A stretch of 64,000 bases of DNA from Didymodactylos carnosus. Lineage: Eukaryota; Rotifera; Eurotatoria; Philodinida; Philodinidae. Below the pieces are notes generated by a model. The model had not been told where the DNA came from. It saw only the letters and a program-made list of their open reading frames with translations, and did not search any database. The position numbers were made by a program, and so were the translations under genes. Of this stretch, positions 48,901 to 62,251 are shown one piece after another (positions within the stretch are counted from its first letter, which is position 1; each line of letters begins with the position of its first letter). Where the stretch lies: contig CAJNOQ010000191.1 in NCBI GenBank assembly GCA_905250885.1, positions 1 through 64,000 on the forward strand, in the 5' to 3' direction.

Positions 48901-49359
48901 AAAAATGCAGAAAGGATTAAAGATCTGAAGACGAAATTTTTATCATTCTCACTTCATCATGACTAATATTTTCATCGTTTGTAATTGTTAGCTTATTACC
49001 AAAGTTTGAGAAACTTTTTAAAAACAGCTTTGTTTGCAACATACTTTTTTCCCCGAATTTTTAGGTAAAAGTGTTTCCAGTGCTCGGCAATGTGTCAGGC
49101 TGATAACCAACGAAGTATATGAAACTAATATGCTGACTTTGAAAATTTATAAGCCTTGAACTTTGAAAAAACTTAATTTTTTGCATTTGATGATATAAAT
49201 TCAATGATGTTTTACCTGACTGGAAATAAATGGTGGTTCAGCTATCTCTGTTGAATCATTCTCAATCACTAAATCAAAATTACGGGATGTTCCTGGAACA
49301 GTTGAATATGGTACATTATATTGCATAGGTGATGCTGAAACAACATCAGCAAATGCCAT
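36956..49359 (-). CDS. VWA3B: VWA3A/B-like von Willebrand factor A domain protein, 34 exons
   Basis: Exons: 49359-49216, 47087-46991, 46921-46830, 46773-46523, 46453-46291, 46237-46053, 45988-45741, 45657-45428, 45358-45292, 45225-45138, 45078-44940, 44868-44635, 44563-44384, 44318-44185, 44124-44045, 42591-42526, 41702-41610, 41550-41509, 41451-41415, 41341-41185, 41115-41000, 39627-39574, 39519-39339, 39284-39103, 39053-38981, 38917-38777, 38709-38658, 38446-38358, 38274-37987, 37925-37806, 37742-37451, 37390-37316, 37255-37105 and 37037-36956. They sum to 1540 codons plus stop. A degenerate VWA-like unit (about 112-310) lacks a clear MIDAS. The second (about 535-705) keeps D547-T-S-K-S, GSTNT and LLTDGRPD. 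Each follows a matching helix (WLQRYGLKSQKL near 54, WLKRYGLDAQKL near 426). The basic linker PIKQSKQRSKNNRKRR precedes a C-terminal part with Tudor-like beta modules (SPGQRVIVRYDVDGFFYPG; APGTEVLCRWEDDDGLFYW) like the DUF4537 part of VWA3 proteins. No signal peptide, so it is probably intracellular. VWA3B is the best guess; VWA3A is possible. Confidence 0.85.
39953..40243. repeat. Foldback element inside VWA3-like intron 21
   Basis: The outer arms pair over about 100 bp with mismatches. Left 39953-40055 (ATCACTGGGACAAAAAAGAT, TTTGAATAGCTGAAAAGTG) matches the complement of 40140-40243. The centre has a further imperfect palindrome around TTTCTAAACTTTT. It has no coding capacity and lies in the 1372-bp intron 39628-40999. 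Confidence 0.65.
42592..44044. other. Long intron 15 of the VWA3-like gene
   Basis: 1453 bp between exons 15 and 16. The part 43020-43900 is less AT-rich than its surroundings and looks like inserted repeat DNA (CCGCCCCTCCCCTCC at its left; ACGCCGGCCAG near 43427). No inverted ends or coding domain were recognised. Confidence 0.4.
47088..49215. other. Long first intron of the VWA3-like gene
   Basis: 2128 bp between exon 1 (48 codons) and exon 2. It contains the TTAA-flanked miniature element at 48494-48702 and, just left of it, a cluster of TTAAGT-like words (48110-48480). No exon was recognised inside. Confidence 0.5.
48494..48702. mobile_element. piggyBac-type miniature element (209 bp) with TTAA target duplication
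   Basis: The ends are perfect 15-bp inverted repeats, CCTCTTGAATGCCGT at 48494-48508 and its complement at 48688-48702. Both ends are flanked by TTAA (48490-48493 and 48703-48706). TTAA duplication with CC-starting ends is the hallmark of the piggyBac superfamily. The interior is too short to code for a transposase, so it is non-autonomous. The intact ends suggest a fairly recent insertion. Confidence 0.8.
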
Positions 49360-50529
49360 AAATAGAGCTAAAACAAAAAGAATGAAGTTTAACTATCTAT
49401 CTGTTATCATGCAAGAAATAAAACAGAAAAATTAAATCTCACGCTTCAGTACTTTATGAGCAGCTCTATATTTTCAACCGAAAATGGTACATATGGCACA
49501 AAATAAACTCGACGGAAACACTTTTCTATAGAGGAATTATGAACTTTCCACAAATCGCTTCTAAATACAAAATTCTTTAAAGTTTTATTGAATTTCTTTG
49601 AGCTTCTGACATACTGAATTATTAATAATATACTTGTGTTGTTAATTAATTACAAGATTATTAAATAGAAGAAAAATCTGAACTTCAACGGATAGCCATT
49701 ACTTGGGGAATGTCCATAGCAACACGAGCAAGGAATAGTTTTTGACCAAATCATTTTAGTCAGAATGTTTGAGTGTGGTTCAACATTTACATGATGATCT
49801 GTTTGATTTTACAGGGTATTTCGTTTGAAAACAATAGTATTGTGAATGGTCCATTCTCCACCAATGAAACGTAACAAACATGTTCACGCATTAACCAGTG
49901 GTTTATAGCCGATAATATATATTATATATATGCTCGGCATATGCTTTCAGAGCCTTCGCCTTACGTTGTTTCCTTTTAGCTCCAAAAAGTGGCTTCAATG
50001 AGAGACTATCAAAGTCGATTCGCATTGATCCTGGCTTCTTGGAACTACTATTTAGAGCTAAAAGGAAACAACGTTCGTCTTAATCGACTATGTTACCAGT
50101 GCTTCTAGTGAGATATGTAATCAAAGTGAACTGGACCACTTTACTCTGCATCCCAAAGTGGTATCTTCTACGACGCTGTAAAACTCAAAGTTCAACACAA
50201 GTTTTCCGCAAGCAGCATGTGTAAAACTGTTGTCAGATTGTGCTCTAAAACTTGAATCTATCTCACCTTTATTAGCCTGAGTTAAATCTCTTCTGGGCTG
50301 GTTCTTGTCGTACGAACAAAGGAAAAGCCATGCGTTGTCTTTTTCTTAAAAATAAATGTAACAGGCATCTAATCAGTAACACGTAAAGTAAAATATAAAC
50401 AATATATTTATTGTGCCGATCCGTTCATCACGGCAATTCCAGAGAGCAGAGTGGTTTTCTCCATTTTCAGAATCAAAACAGGGTGGAAAGGGGTTTTTGC
50501 AGATTGGAAGATCATTAATCATTAAAATC
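49360..50529. other. Spacer between the VWA3-like gene and the LINE fragment
   Basis: It should hold the VWA3-like promoter. It contains a 20-bp inverted repeat (49963-50074). No gene is supported. Confidence 0.4.
49963..50074. repeat. Perfect 20-bp inverted repeat, possible small MITE
   Basis: ACGTTGTTTCCTTTTAGCTC at 49963-49982 is matched by its exact complement at 50055-50074, with a 72-bp interior. Confidence 0.55.
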
Positions 50530-51700
50530 ATTGTTTGTCACACTCCAGATCCTTGTTTCTCAAGGCGGCGTGCTTGGTCCTCTTTTATTTCTTATTTTTA
50601 TTAATGATCTACCTCTGTCGCTCCCACCTAATTGTGAAATCTGTCTCTTTGCTGATGATGTTTTTTTGATTGTTTCTCTTTCCCCTACTGATTCTTCTAA
50701 TTTTTCTCATATTCAAAACTGTATAAACTCTGTTTCTCATTGGTCTTCTTCCAATCTCATGTCTCTAAACGTTTCTAAATATTATTGGCTTCCTTTTTCG
50801 TTCCACCTCTTTCCCTATGTTTATAATCAATTGTATCTCAATCGTGTTCCTCTCTCTGTTGTGTCTTCTGTTCGTTGTCTTGGTGTTCTTGTTTCGCACG
50901 ATCTTAGGCGGAATGATCATGCCAAGGACATTGCTCTTGCTTGTCGGCGCAAGCCTGGAGCATCGAATCGTGTCTTTGGATTAGCTCCAACTGAAGTTCG
51001 GCGTTGAATCTATCTTTCTTCTATTCTTCCTAAAATCGACTATTGCTGTGCCTTGTATGATAGTTCGTTTTCTCTTACTGTTCTTGATGCTGTAAACAAA
51101 CTTGCTTCTCGTATTATTTCTCGCAATTTTGATTATCGTTCTTCTAGTTCCTTACTTGTATCTCAACTTTCTCTTCCTAAACTCTCTCTTCGTCGTAAAT
51201 ACTTTATACTTCTACAGTTTTTCAAAATTTATCATCGTCTAAGTCCTGTTTCTCTTTTCTATACTATTCATCGTCCTCACTACTTATCTTTACGTCTTCA
51301 TCACTCTAAATATGTTCGCATTCCATCTTCTGTTGATGGTTTTTCTCCGCAAACGGTGCATGCTTCTTTTTTTTTATTCAACTATTGTTGATTGGAATAA
51401 TCTCCCAGAGTCAGTTATTTATCTTTCTTCTTTAACGTCTTTCAAAACAGCTTTATGTCAGTATCTCTTCCAGTGAAACATGTCAGTTATGAATTTATAT
51501 TTGTTCTTTTTTTCTTACTTTCTTTTAAAAAAAAACTTTACCTTCTTTTTTTTTCCTTTTTACTGCCTCTGGTCCTAACGTTAGTTGTCTTGTTTATTCT
51601 GTTCTTTTTTTACTCTTTTGATGTTCCTTGGCTTGAGTCATTTTTATTACAGGTCGGTGACCTTTGATGACTCACACTTTTCAATTCAAAACAGTCTTAG
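50530..51700 (+). mobile_element. 5'-truncated LINE retrotransposon (Jockey/CR1-like reverse transcriptase)
   Basis: Only the end of the reverse transcriptase ORF remains. It opens at SQGGVLGPLLFLIFINDLP (the PQGSVLGP motif), then has FADDVFLI with the catalytic DD, the thumb-type RCLGVLVSHDLRRNDHAKD, and the family's usual ending DWNNLPESVIYLSSLTSFKT before a stop near 51477. A TGA at 51005-51007 and a frame change near 51380 break the frame, so it is inactive. The fingers, the first RT motifs and the endonuclease are missing, as expected from incomplete reverse transcription. The 3' part (51478-51700) is T- and C-rich. The coding strand is unusually pyrimidine-rich compared with the host genes, which sets it apart from its surroundings. 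Confidence 0.88.
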
Positions 51701-51972
51701 TCTTATAGTAGCAGCAGCTGTATGACGGCTATTCTTATAATGTGATCTGCAATTCACCATATAACAAAACTTTATACGGAATGGACTAAGCTCGTCCTCA
51801 ATCAGAAATGTTTGAATCGGTCTGGACTAGCTTTTTTTGAGTCATACGGAGTTCTGTTGCCTAATACATAAAGCATGAAGTAAAAAGTGGCTCATAAAAC
51901 CACTGAATAGTTTTTGACTGTTGCATATGTATGCCTATTGATTTCATGACACCTGTTTTAGATAGAATTAAA

Positions 51973-52751
<779 letters not shown>

Positions 52752-52888
52752 AACATTATAAAAAATTTTGCGGTTTTTTGTATTAACATTTTATACTTGT
52801 TAACGATAGAGAAAAGGAGCGATTGTTGTTGGATTCAGGAAAAGTAGATCAGTTTATCAGAAGTTTTCTGTTTGTAATTACACTTTCA

Positions 52889-52894
52889 AAATAA
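52889..52894 (+). terminator. AATAAA polyadenylation signal of the ACP gene
   Basis: AATAAA lies about 140 bp after the TAG stop on the coding strand. Confidence 0.5.
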
Positions 52895-55800
52895 ACTTTT
52901 ATCTTTTTCTTGTATATTATGATAGTTTAGCGTTAAATACCCGAAATATAGGTTGATATACATTCCTATCATAGGCGCTGGACTGTCTTGAAACATCGTG
53001 AGACTCAAAGTTCGTGAGTCTACTATTCCTTCGAAATTTTACGATAATTTTCTATACAGAAAAAAAGGTGGTCAACTTTCATACGCAGTTTTTATCGGTA
53101 TCGAAAAGAAAATGTTTCTTTTTGTAAAACTTCTTGAAGCGAAAGATCCTGTTTTACCTGTGCCATTAACTCATCTCCTTCACAGACGTATCGTCTGGAT
53201 CGAACATCTTGTTTAGAGACTTGTTACTGATTGTTACCTATAGATACGAAAATTACTACGCTAAAAATGCGGATTAAACTCGTCGCAACAGAGAGTAAAA
53301 TTATTATTATTTATAATTATTAAGTATTAAATTGCTACTAAATTTACTCATGGACAAATTCTATTTAAATAATGGGACTAAGTTGTAATAATATTTTCAA
53401 AATTGAAAAAATTATTCATTTTAGAAGATATAAATAATGATGTTGTATTATCATTTACAGCACAACTAACACAGTATAAATCTCATTTTTTAGTAGAAAA
53501 AAAAGGCATAAAGAACTATTATGTAATGATATAATCAAGTATCTCAAACATATAATAAAATTTATTGCAGAGATTTAATTAAACTAGTCTCTACTATAGC
53601 TTCAGTAAACATTCCCCCAACGTTGATTATACCCCTGAAAAATGACAGGTAATTACAGGTTCTTTTTGCAGCGATCGAATAGTATAGATTCATGTTGACA
53701 CGGTGGATTTATTTTTGAAAAAGTAAGAGAAATGAAAATAAAAGGTAGAAACAGTTGAGGAGACAAATTAATAAACTTTTGAATAATCGTTGTCTTTCTC
53801 TTTGTAATTGTTGTAAAACATTTTTTGGATTTGGTTTAGCTGGTAGAGAAAACTTATAAAAAATTGAAATTAAAGAATGATAAATGATACTGTGCCGTTC
53901 TCGTCTTTAGTGATCGATTGTTAAAATATTATGATTTAGAAATACGTAATTTAGCAAAAATGAATATTTTAGTTTTTCGAGGAAAAAGTTTCGTACAGTC
54001 AGTATATGGACACAGAATTTCTTGTTCTGATCGTCTATAACATTTAGAATGAGATTTGACAGGTAGATAATTTGAACATTTTTCCTATCCACTGATAAAT
54101 AAAATACATGACAATCTATTCTAATTAGTTTCTTGCTATCAACAGTTTACTGTTGATCCGTTTTATTCCAACTGATTCTAGATTTTGCTTTCTATAATAA
54201 AATACCCAGAAAAAAAAAAGAGCACGTGAAATATGGAGTGAGAATAGAAGAATAACAACAGCAATCATTCTCAGTATAGAGAAGAAGAGCAAACGCATAC
54301 ATATGGACTACGTTATTCTTACTATTCGACTCTTACGCACAAAATATATATATGACAGAAGAAGAATATAATTCTGATGTTATTTTGAAAAGAAAAAAAA
54401 AAGAAGAAGAAAGAAATCTATTATTAAACACGCGTTTCATTCTATCGTTTTTCTAGTATATATCAGCTGTTTCATAACCGATCAAATAGATAGAGAAAAA
54501 CATGACGAGAACAACATACTGAGAATAATAATATTATTTTTATTTTTCTATATAGAATTCTATGATGTTAGAATGGGAACATTTTTGTTAACGTTTCCGT
54601 GCAATTTATTTTCGTTATTGTAATTATACTGATAGAAAAGGATAAGAAGAAATTGAAGAATCATCAAGAATAATTGTTATTTAAAAAAAATATGTAAATT
54701 ATCTTCCTATTACTTTTAAAGGTGAGTGCTATTTTGATATTGACTATATCAATTAATGTATCCATAGTTTATATTAGCTAATATTTTTAGTCGTATATAT
54801 ATATAAATATATTTCTTTTATATATATAACTATAGGCAAACAATAATAGATTGTAATTTATTATTTGTTTTTTTGCTATGTCTCTGTTATGAATACATTA
54901 GCATGTAGTATCCATCCATTTGGGAAACGATAAATTTTGTTTTCTATTTTCAGTATAAAACTCAGATATCATGCATGTATTATTAGTAGATCATGCAATC
55001 TATTTCATTGATGATGATATTTATGTCATAATACATGGAATTATTTTAAATTGATGTGAATGAATAGAAACAAATTCTTGCGAGGATTTTTAACATAATT
55101 ACTCTTGTATTTATGATATTATTAATATGACTAAAGGCAACATTCATGTCATTCTTCTTTGGCAATTGCGTAGGTTATTTTGTTGATGAAAAAAAAAAAA
55201 AACTTTTTATGATTTTTAACAGTTTTATGTAGAATAATTTCATAGAGTGTCTATCGAAGTTTAATCTTTTTCCAAATTTTTTCAAGTAAGTAGATAACAG
55301 AAACTAATATCTAAAATACAGTTAAATATTTGTTCTTGTTTTTTTTCTCTCTCAACAAATTTCGTTTGTACAGTAATTAACTACATATCATACTAAAAAC
55401 ATGGAGTAAGACAAAGAATTTAGATACATCTCAATCTTTCTCAATTGTTTTCATAAGAAAAGCGTCTTTTTTTTTTCCTAGAATAATTTCTTCTACATCT
55501 GGTAAGACATTTATTCTAGATTATTAGAGTGAGTTTTTCAAGGTTATTTTCCACATTTTCTCTTTTAGAAAACATTCATAATATTGAGATGATGTAATAG
55601 TTAAACAAGTAGGAAAAAAAAATCTTCTTTTTTTCAAAAAAATTAGTAATAATGATGTCGATGTATTTTTGTTGTATTATCAAATATTGAAAGTTGATAC
55701 GGTAAAGGTTAATAAACTCTGAAACTTTTTCAACTTATTTTTATGTTATTGATCAGCTTATCTCTGATGTATAAAAAAAGAAAAGAAAATATAGATATAA

Positions 55801-56022
55801 ATTCTATTTATACTTTTAACAATCTGAATGTTTTAATCTTTTGTACAACAACCAACATTAGAGAGAGAAAAATAAAAAAAAAAAAAAATCGAAGAACTCG
55901 TGTCAATGAATTACACTCTTAATTTGTTTAGCTAAAGAAATTGTCACATTCAATTAGGCTTTCATCCGTATACTGATGTTCTTGGAAAAAATAGGAGTGA
56001 GAGTATTTTGACGATAAGAAAA

Positions 56023-56046
56023 GAAGAGAGAGAGAGAGAGAGAGAG
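56023..56046. repeat. (GA)n microsatellite
   Basis: About 12 consecutive AG/GA units followed by an A-run, making an all-purine stretch. Confidence 0.9.
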
Positions 56047-56926
56047 AAAAAAAAATTAATACAATAACATGAAAAATCTTCTAATTAATAGAATGAAGAG
56101 AAATTTTAACACGTATTTGATATCGATGATAGAAAAAGTTCAATTTATTATTATTTTTATTTTTTGATAACTTTCTTTTTTTAAATGATAAATCAAACCC
56201 GTATTACATAGAAAAATGTTTTAGTTGTTTGTCTTTTTGCTGTTGCCTGTTTGACAGACACAACTGATTTCATGTTTTATATTGAAAAAAGTTCTGGTTT
56301 TGTACTCCCATAAATGTCATCTATTAGGATAAATAAATTTATTTTACAGATTAGTTGAAACTTAATAATAATGATGATAATAATAATAATCGTCAATAGA
56401 AATAAATAATGATATGTTTATTTTATATGTTCTAAACTTCTATATTCATTTAGTTATATTAGATGAGTGAATAAGTTTTTAATCGTATAAGGTCTTTTTA
56501 TTTTTATTCAATTAGATAATCACTGAAAAATATTAATTGTCAATTCTCCGCTCACCAGATTTTTACTCCTAATCGTTCTCATTGTCTGAGAGTGAGATCG
56601 AAAAATAATATAGTAAGACGTAAAAGATACTGACATATTATTTAGATACGCAGTAAAAAAAATAAAACAAAAAAAAAACAAAACAACCGGCAGATGGATC
56701 ATTTCAATTATTTATATATTATCAGTTATTCGTCTTTTTTTTTTTGAATGAAACAAAAATAAACGAGATTGTGCCTTCCGACTATATATCTGTTAAGAAC
56801 AACTGTCAACAACAGTGTCTTTTTGACAAGATAGAAAATGCATTCTATTGACACATTTATTGCAAACTTTACATGTTGGTTAAACACACAATACTTTAAT
56901 AAAGTGTCTAACGAGAGAATATCGCC

Positions 56927-57391
56927 AGCTGACCTCCTCCGATTTCGATGATCTTTTGCCGATAGATACTATATAGTGTCCTAGTGTTAACCTTAAAAAG
57001 ATTTGATTGCATGGTTCTTCTTTCAAAAGTTATGAATTTTTTTAATTTCGTCTATACCATCAATTATTAGAAAATTCATATCTCAGTCAAAAAGGTGGTA
57101 GAGAGTTGAATGTTTTTTCCTGAGGCACAGTTAGTTGTCTAAAATATTCAGCACAGTACAACAATTTTTTCTGAATATTTTAGACAACCAACTGTGCTAC
57201 AGGAAAATATTACCCTTTTTAACTGAGATATTAATTCTCTAATAATTGATGGTACGTACAGAGGAAATTAAAAAATTCATAACTTTTGAAAGAAGAGCCA
57301 TGTAACCAAATCCTTTTAAGGTTAACACTAGGGCACTATATAGTATCTGTATCTGTCGGCAAAAGATCATTGAAATCGAAGGGAGGCAGCT
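56927..57391. repeat. Large hairpin (foldback) element of 465 bp
   Basis: The left arm 56927-57151 and right arm 57171-57391 are reverse complements with scattered mismatches, leaving a loop of about 19 bp. The ends read AGCTGACCTCCTCCGATTTC and its near complement. There is no coding capacity. Arm identity is high but not perfect, so the insertion is not new. Confidence 0.85.
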
Positions 57392-59348
57392 CGTAAGTAC
57401 GAAAAAAAAGCAGAGAGTATTGTCCGATAGATCGAAAATTATGATTATGGATGCAAAACACTCTTATCTCTAGCAATAGCAAGAAGTGAAATGATCATAT
57501 ATAAATTTTATAGGAAAACTAGTACCATTAACGCCATGCGATGTCTATTTACATCTACATTTATCTTTCAAAGCTCAAGAGAAACTAACAACTTTGTGAT
57601 CACCTCAGACTTTCATTGAACATAACTTGTCCAAAAAATATGTTTCTTGAACATCAGAATTTTTTCTAAAAAAAAACAAAATCAATTGAGAGGTATAGCA
57701 ACGGTAAAAATTTGTAATAAATTTGTTTTCAATCGAAAAAAATGTCTGTCAGATATGTCATTTGACTCAATTTTTCATACGGATTACGAGTCTGGTATTT
57801 ATTTTGAATTGCTGAAAATTAAGTTGAAAAATATGCTGAGACTTTAACAGAAATTTTATTAGATTCTCAAGTGCTTTTTAAGGTTAAAATTCGAATATCT
57901 CACGTCTTGTAATTGTTAGAGATCGGTGCTTGTCATTCGTATTCATAATTGTTGAAATTTTATATTATCTGTTTGATTTTTCGATCCTTTTAGTTTTCTA
58001 CAACGTGGTAAGTTTCACACGGATTTATAATCAATAGTTAAATTACAACAATATTAAATTTTTAAAAATTTTAAAGGATAAATACTCTTTCTAAATTGTT
58101 TTATTCAATAAAATCTGTGACATTTCAATGTCAAAGACGTGTTCATCAGACTACATTCAAATACTTTTTAAAATTTTTAATTTCAATCCTGTAGTTTTGT
58201 AGATAATAGTACAAGTCGTATAAATGCGTCAAAAATCAATACTTTATTTTTTATCATATTGATGTTTATAATATTTAATGTTATTTTCAATCTCAATGGT
58301 ATAAGTAAAACAATTTTTCTGCTCTGATAAAAACGTTGTTTTGTTTTAAAAAAAAATATTATTATGAAATGGTTGGAGTGAATGAATCGAATATTTTGTC
58401 TATCAGAGCATAGATAATGATAGAAGTCCAAATTTATAGCTGAAAACGCTACCATCGAATGTACCAATGTCCCATTAGATCACACTTTATAAAATCGTTC
58501 TCCTTACATGAGAAAGGAACAAGATACCATATTTTTTAAGATTGATTTGATGACATTTATAGAAGTATAAACCGGAACTCTTTTCGCATAAAACATTAAA
58601 TCAGTCGTGTCTGTCAAACAGGCAACAAAAAAAAAACAAATAACTAACATTTTCTATACATACGAGTTTGGAGATATCTATGGTTTTATAAGAGAGTATA
58701 AACGTCTAGTGCTGCTTTTTCTTCATCTTCTTTAAGTTCATAATCGTTAGAATAAGATCATGACTAATTTTAGCTTTTTAAATAAAGTGAGAAAGGATTT
58801 TTCTGTTCGTGACAATTATAATCTCTCTCATTTCTTCCAATTTTTTTTTTATGATTGTATACCACCATTTCTAGTATGTATGTAATGAAGTAACAACATC
58901 CGATAACAATAAAAACCGGAATACCTGCTACGATCATTGAGACAATAAGAGAAAGGATCTAGTCTTTATCAATTTTTTTTCTCTCATTTTTTTCTCGTTA
59001 TTCTTCTGCATCTATTTTTTTTTCTTTTGTCTTCACGAGTATTTATCATGATGAATTAATAGTTTTTTCTTGGATACGTTATTTTTTTTTTTTTTTTTTG
59101 TTTGATAAGCGGAATAAGTATCATGCATACATAAACACACGCAATTTTAGTTTGCATTTTAAATAATTAAGTTTACTTCTATTAAACGTAAAATGTGTTT
59201 TAATTCACTATTATATCTTTACTCCATCGTTCAACAACGAAAGAACAGGTTTGTTTTATATCAATCAACACTCTATAATCTCTGTTTAAATCGATTTCAT
59301 AACTTAGAATATCTCTAATGTTGATATTTAACTTATTTCAGACAAACT

Positions 59349-62251
59349 ATGGGTACAAATAATTCAAAAGACTATGAATCTGAAGATGATTCTCAAACGA
59401 ACAATGATTTAAATAGTCAAACATCGATATTTTTAAGAAAAAACCAATCAGTATCAAAATTAATTAAGAAAACAGATCATTATGGTTGGCAAGAAATTTA
59501 TTATTGTAATCATACAGAATGGCTACAAGGAGTATATGGTAAGTATATGTAGTTTTCATCGATCTTAGAATCCGAAGTATATTTGAGAAATCTCCAGTGT
59601 TTTTAAAAAAAGAGAAAATTTTGAATATCATAGCGGATGTAAAAGAGAAGATAAATCATCTGTAAAAGTATAGATGCGTGATGTTCAACATAACAAAAAG
59701 GAAATGATAATTATATGGGCTTTTGAATTATATGATCCCTTTAAAAGGAAGGACATGGCCTTCTATTATGGTTTCGCACATCGAACATTTTTTTGTGCTA
59801 GAGGGCCATTTTACAAACATTTCGCTCCAGTCTAACCTCCTATACAAGATGATCTACTCATTTGAGGAGAGATTTAACATCTTTTATACAAAAACGGATT
59901 TTATCATGAACGATTTTTGTACGCATGAATATTTGATAATTAAGTCTACAAATAATTCTAATAATAGTAGCGATAAAAAGAAAAGAAAAATATGGTACAA
60001 ACAAACCAGAGTCTACGTATTTGTTAACACTTTATATATTTAACAGAAAAATAGTAATAAAAAACTGACTTAGTATAAAATAATATACACTAATCTAGTT
60101 GTGTGTATTGTCTTTCATCCTTACTAGTCATTTCCTTTTGAATTCTAACACTTTGTGCAACTATACTTGGATAAATAAACTCTTTACACATTTCCAACGA
60201 TGTGGTGTTTGTGATTTGCCATATATCATAAAAAAACACATTTATTTCTAGAAAGATCTAATCGGTCATATATTCTTCTTTTAGAACAATTTGGCTTTGT
60301 TCGTCATCGATTTTTATGTAATTCTGCATTACATAGTATTTGTGGCCTTGGTTTTTGCTCCGAAGGCATATCAAATAAGATTTATCGTCCTCATCATAAA
60401 ACGGATGCTAAAAGATTACTATTTAAACCATTTCAACGTCAATTAAATCATTTTCATAATAATAATAATGTATCAAAATCTAAAAAATTGGCTGAACATT
60501 TTGAATATAATCACGTTCCAGCCATGATTAGTTCTCTGCAAAATTATTCTGTTCGTGCAATTATTAATGGAGATAATAACGTCATTATGCTACTTATTTA
60601 TAGTATTGTGTTAGATAAAACAAAATTTATTATCGTTGATTTAAAACAAAATCGTTATTTATGTTCACTGGGTGATTACAATGGATTTCAAGATGCACAT
60701 AAAATTTATTCAGCGTGGTCTAATGATCGAACAAAAGTCATTATACGTATTCCATTACAAGTGGGTGAACAACCGAATCAACAACGAACAATTTATGCAC
60801 TGGATTTTTATCATGTTATTAAAAAAGATGGAAAATTACATAGACGGGTATTCTACATCGATTCAATGTCAAAATTTTCTTATCATCCTAATTATTGGAC
60901 ATCTCGACTGGCAATCTATGGTTATTATGGCAATTCAACATTAGGTAAGTGTGTGATAATTATGACCTTGTGAGAAGTAAAGCTCTTCGTGACTGAATTT
61001 TTTAGATTCTATCATAAAGCCTTAGTAGTGGCTTTTTAAAAAAAGTAACATTTTTGAGTTCAACATGGTGTATTATAGAGTGAAGTGTACGCTACAAAAT
61101 AAGACGACTTTGAACTCTTCATTAAATAGATATGAACTTTTTAACATCTGTCACTTTATGCTGAAAAAACTCTACTCTTAAATTTCAAAGAACTATTTCC
61201 TTTCTATTCAATTGTTGTTCAAAATGTTTTCAGATAGTCTTGTAGAGCAGACAGTTCTCTACCAAATAAGGTATCTTCTAGCTCTCCATAATGTTTGTTT
61301 CAAAAGTTGTAATCATTTTGCCAAATGCTCTAAAAAAAGTGACTTTTGTGATACCACGTTCCTCGTTCCAATCTTGACTCTGACTAACCTAGTTATATCA
61401 CTACAATTTTATCGAATCGAGATCAATATTTTACCACAGATATCTGAGACGATATCTTAGACCCTCAAATTGTATTTGTTTGTTACAAACGAAAGCTCTA
61501 TTTTGCCACTTTATTATTTATATATTATTGTCATATTGTTATTTTAGGTGTATATAACTTCAACACATCACCCACATTGAGTAGTACTAATAATACAAAT
61601 AATGTTCAAAATTGGTCATTCAAATTATCATCGTTGACAAATATTGATAATGATAGTGCACGAAATTATTTGAGTGTAATAGATACAAATTCATGGGGAA
61701 TATTAGAAACGACCAAGGATAAGTTACCATTGAATGATGATAATCAACAACGTCAATTACAATCGATTATTTACACACCCGATGGTGTTTATTTATTGTT
61801 AAGTTTTTCTGATACCCAATGTCATTGTCAAACTCTGCAAACAATACCATTACGAACAACGTTTGAAATTTATAATAGTGAAACATTAGATTATTTAAAA
61901 CAAATAAATACCAATATATATACGTGTCCACATCATCTTTGTCATAATTTATTAACACCCATATTTTCCCCATGTTCATCACAAATGGCATTGTGTACAA
62001 CGAAACCAACATCATCAAATATCCATTCTCAACAATCATCACAAATTTCTTCACTAATTTCAGCACAGATTATTGTTCAAATTATTTTATTGCCAAATGA
62101 AATGAATTTAAAAGCAATTTGTCGACGAACACTTGTGCGTTATATAAATACCATCGCCACTAAAGAGAGAGATATGAATTCTATAACTGAACAATTGTGT
62201 CTCCCATATAGATTACTAAATTATGTACGATACAGACCACAATACCAGTAA
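59349..62251 (+). CDS. SOCS-box protein, probable ubiquitin-ligase substrate receptor
   Basis: Three exons: 59349-59538, 60285-60944 and 61548-62251; 517 aa. The N-terminus MGTNNSKD fits an N-myristoylation signal (Gly2, Ser6). Residues about 64-480 read as repeated beta strands (VIMLLIYSIVLDKTKFIIVD, IYALDFYHVIKKDGKLHRRV, LQSIIYTPDGVYLLLSFSD), suggesting a WD-like or beta-propeller fold. The last 50 residues are a SOCS box: CRRTLVRYINT (BC-box helix), then LCLPYRLLNYVRYRPQY (Cul5-box-like). Such proteins bind Elongin B/C and Cullin-5 and bring substrates for ubiquitination. The introns (746 and 603 bp) are long for this window. The exact family is not recognised. Confidence 0.78.

Larger units (their letters stand above)
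52895..59348. other. Long AT-rich stretch without recognised genes
   Basis: About 6.5 kb. A plus-strand frame at 52998-53216 reads somewhat like protein (GGQLSYAVFIGIEKKMFLFV) but has no family and no exon partners. The rest is simple AT-rich sequence with T- and A-runs, a (GA)n tract (56023-56046), the hairpin element at 56927-57391 and a T-run near 59080-59100. It should contain the promoter of the SOCS-box gene. Confidence 0.5.

Noticed and set aside
60672-60944. 90-codon plus-strand frame
   Set aside because: An off-frame shadow inside the second exon of the SOCS-box gene.
61767-62066. 99-codon minus-strand frame
   Set aside because: It is the antisense shadow of the third exon of the SOCS-box gene.
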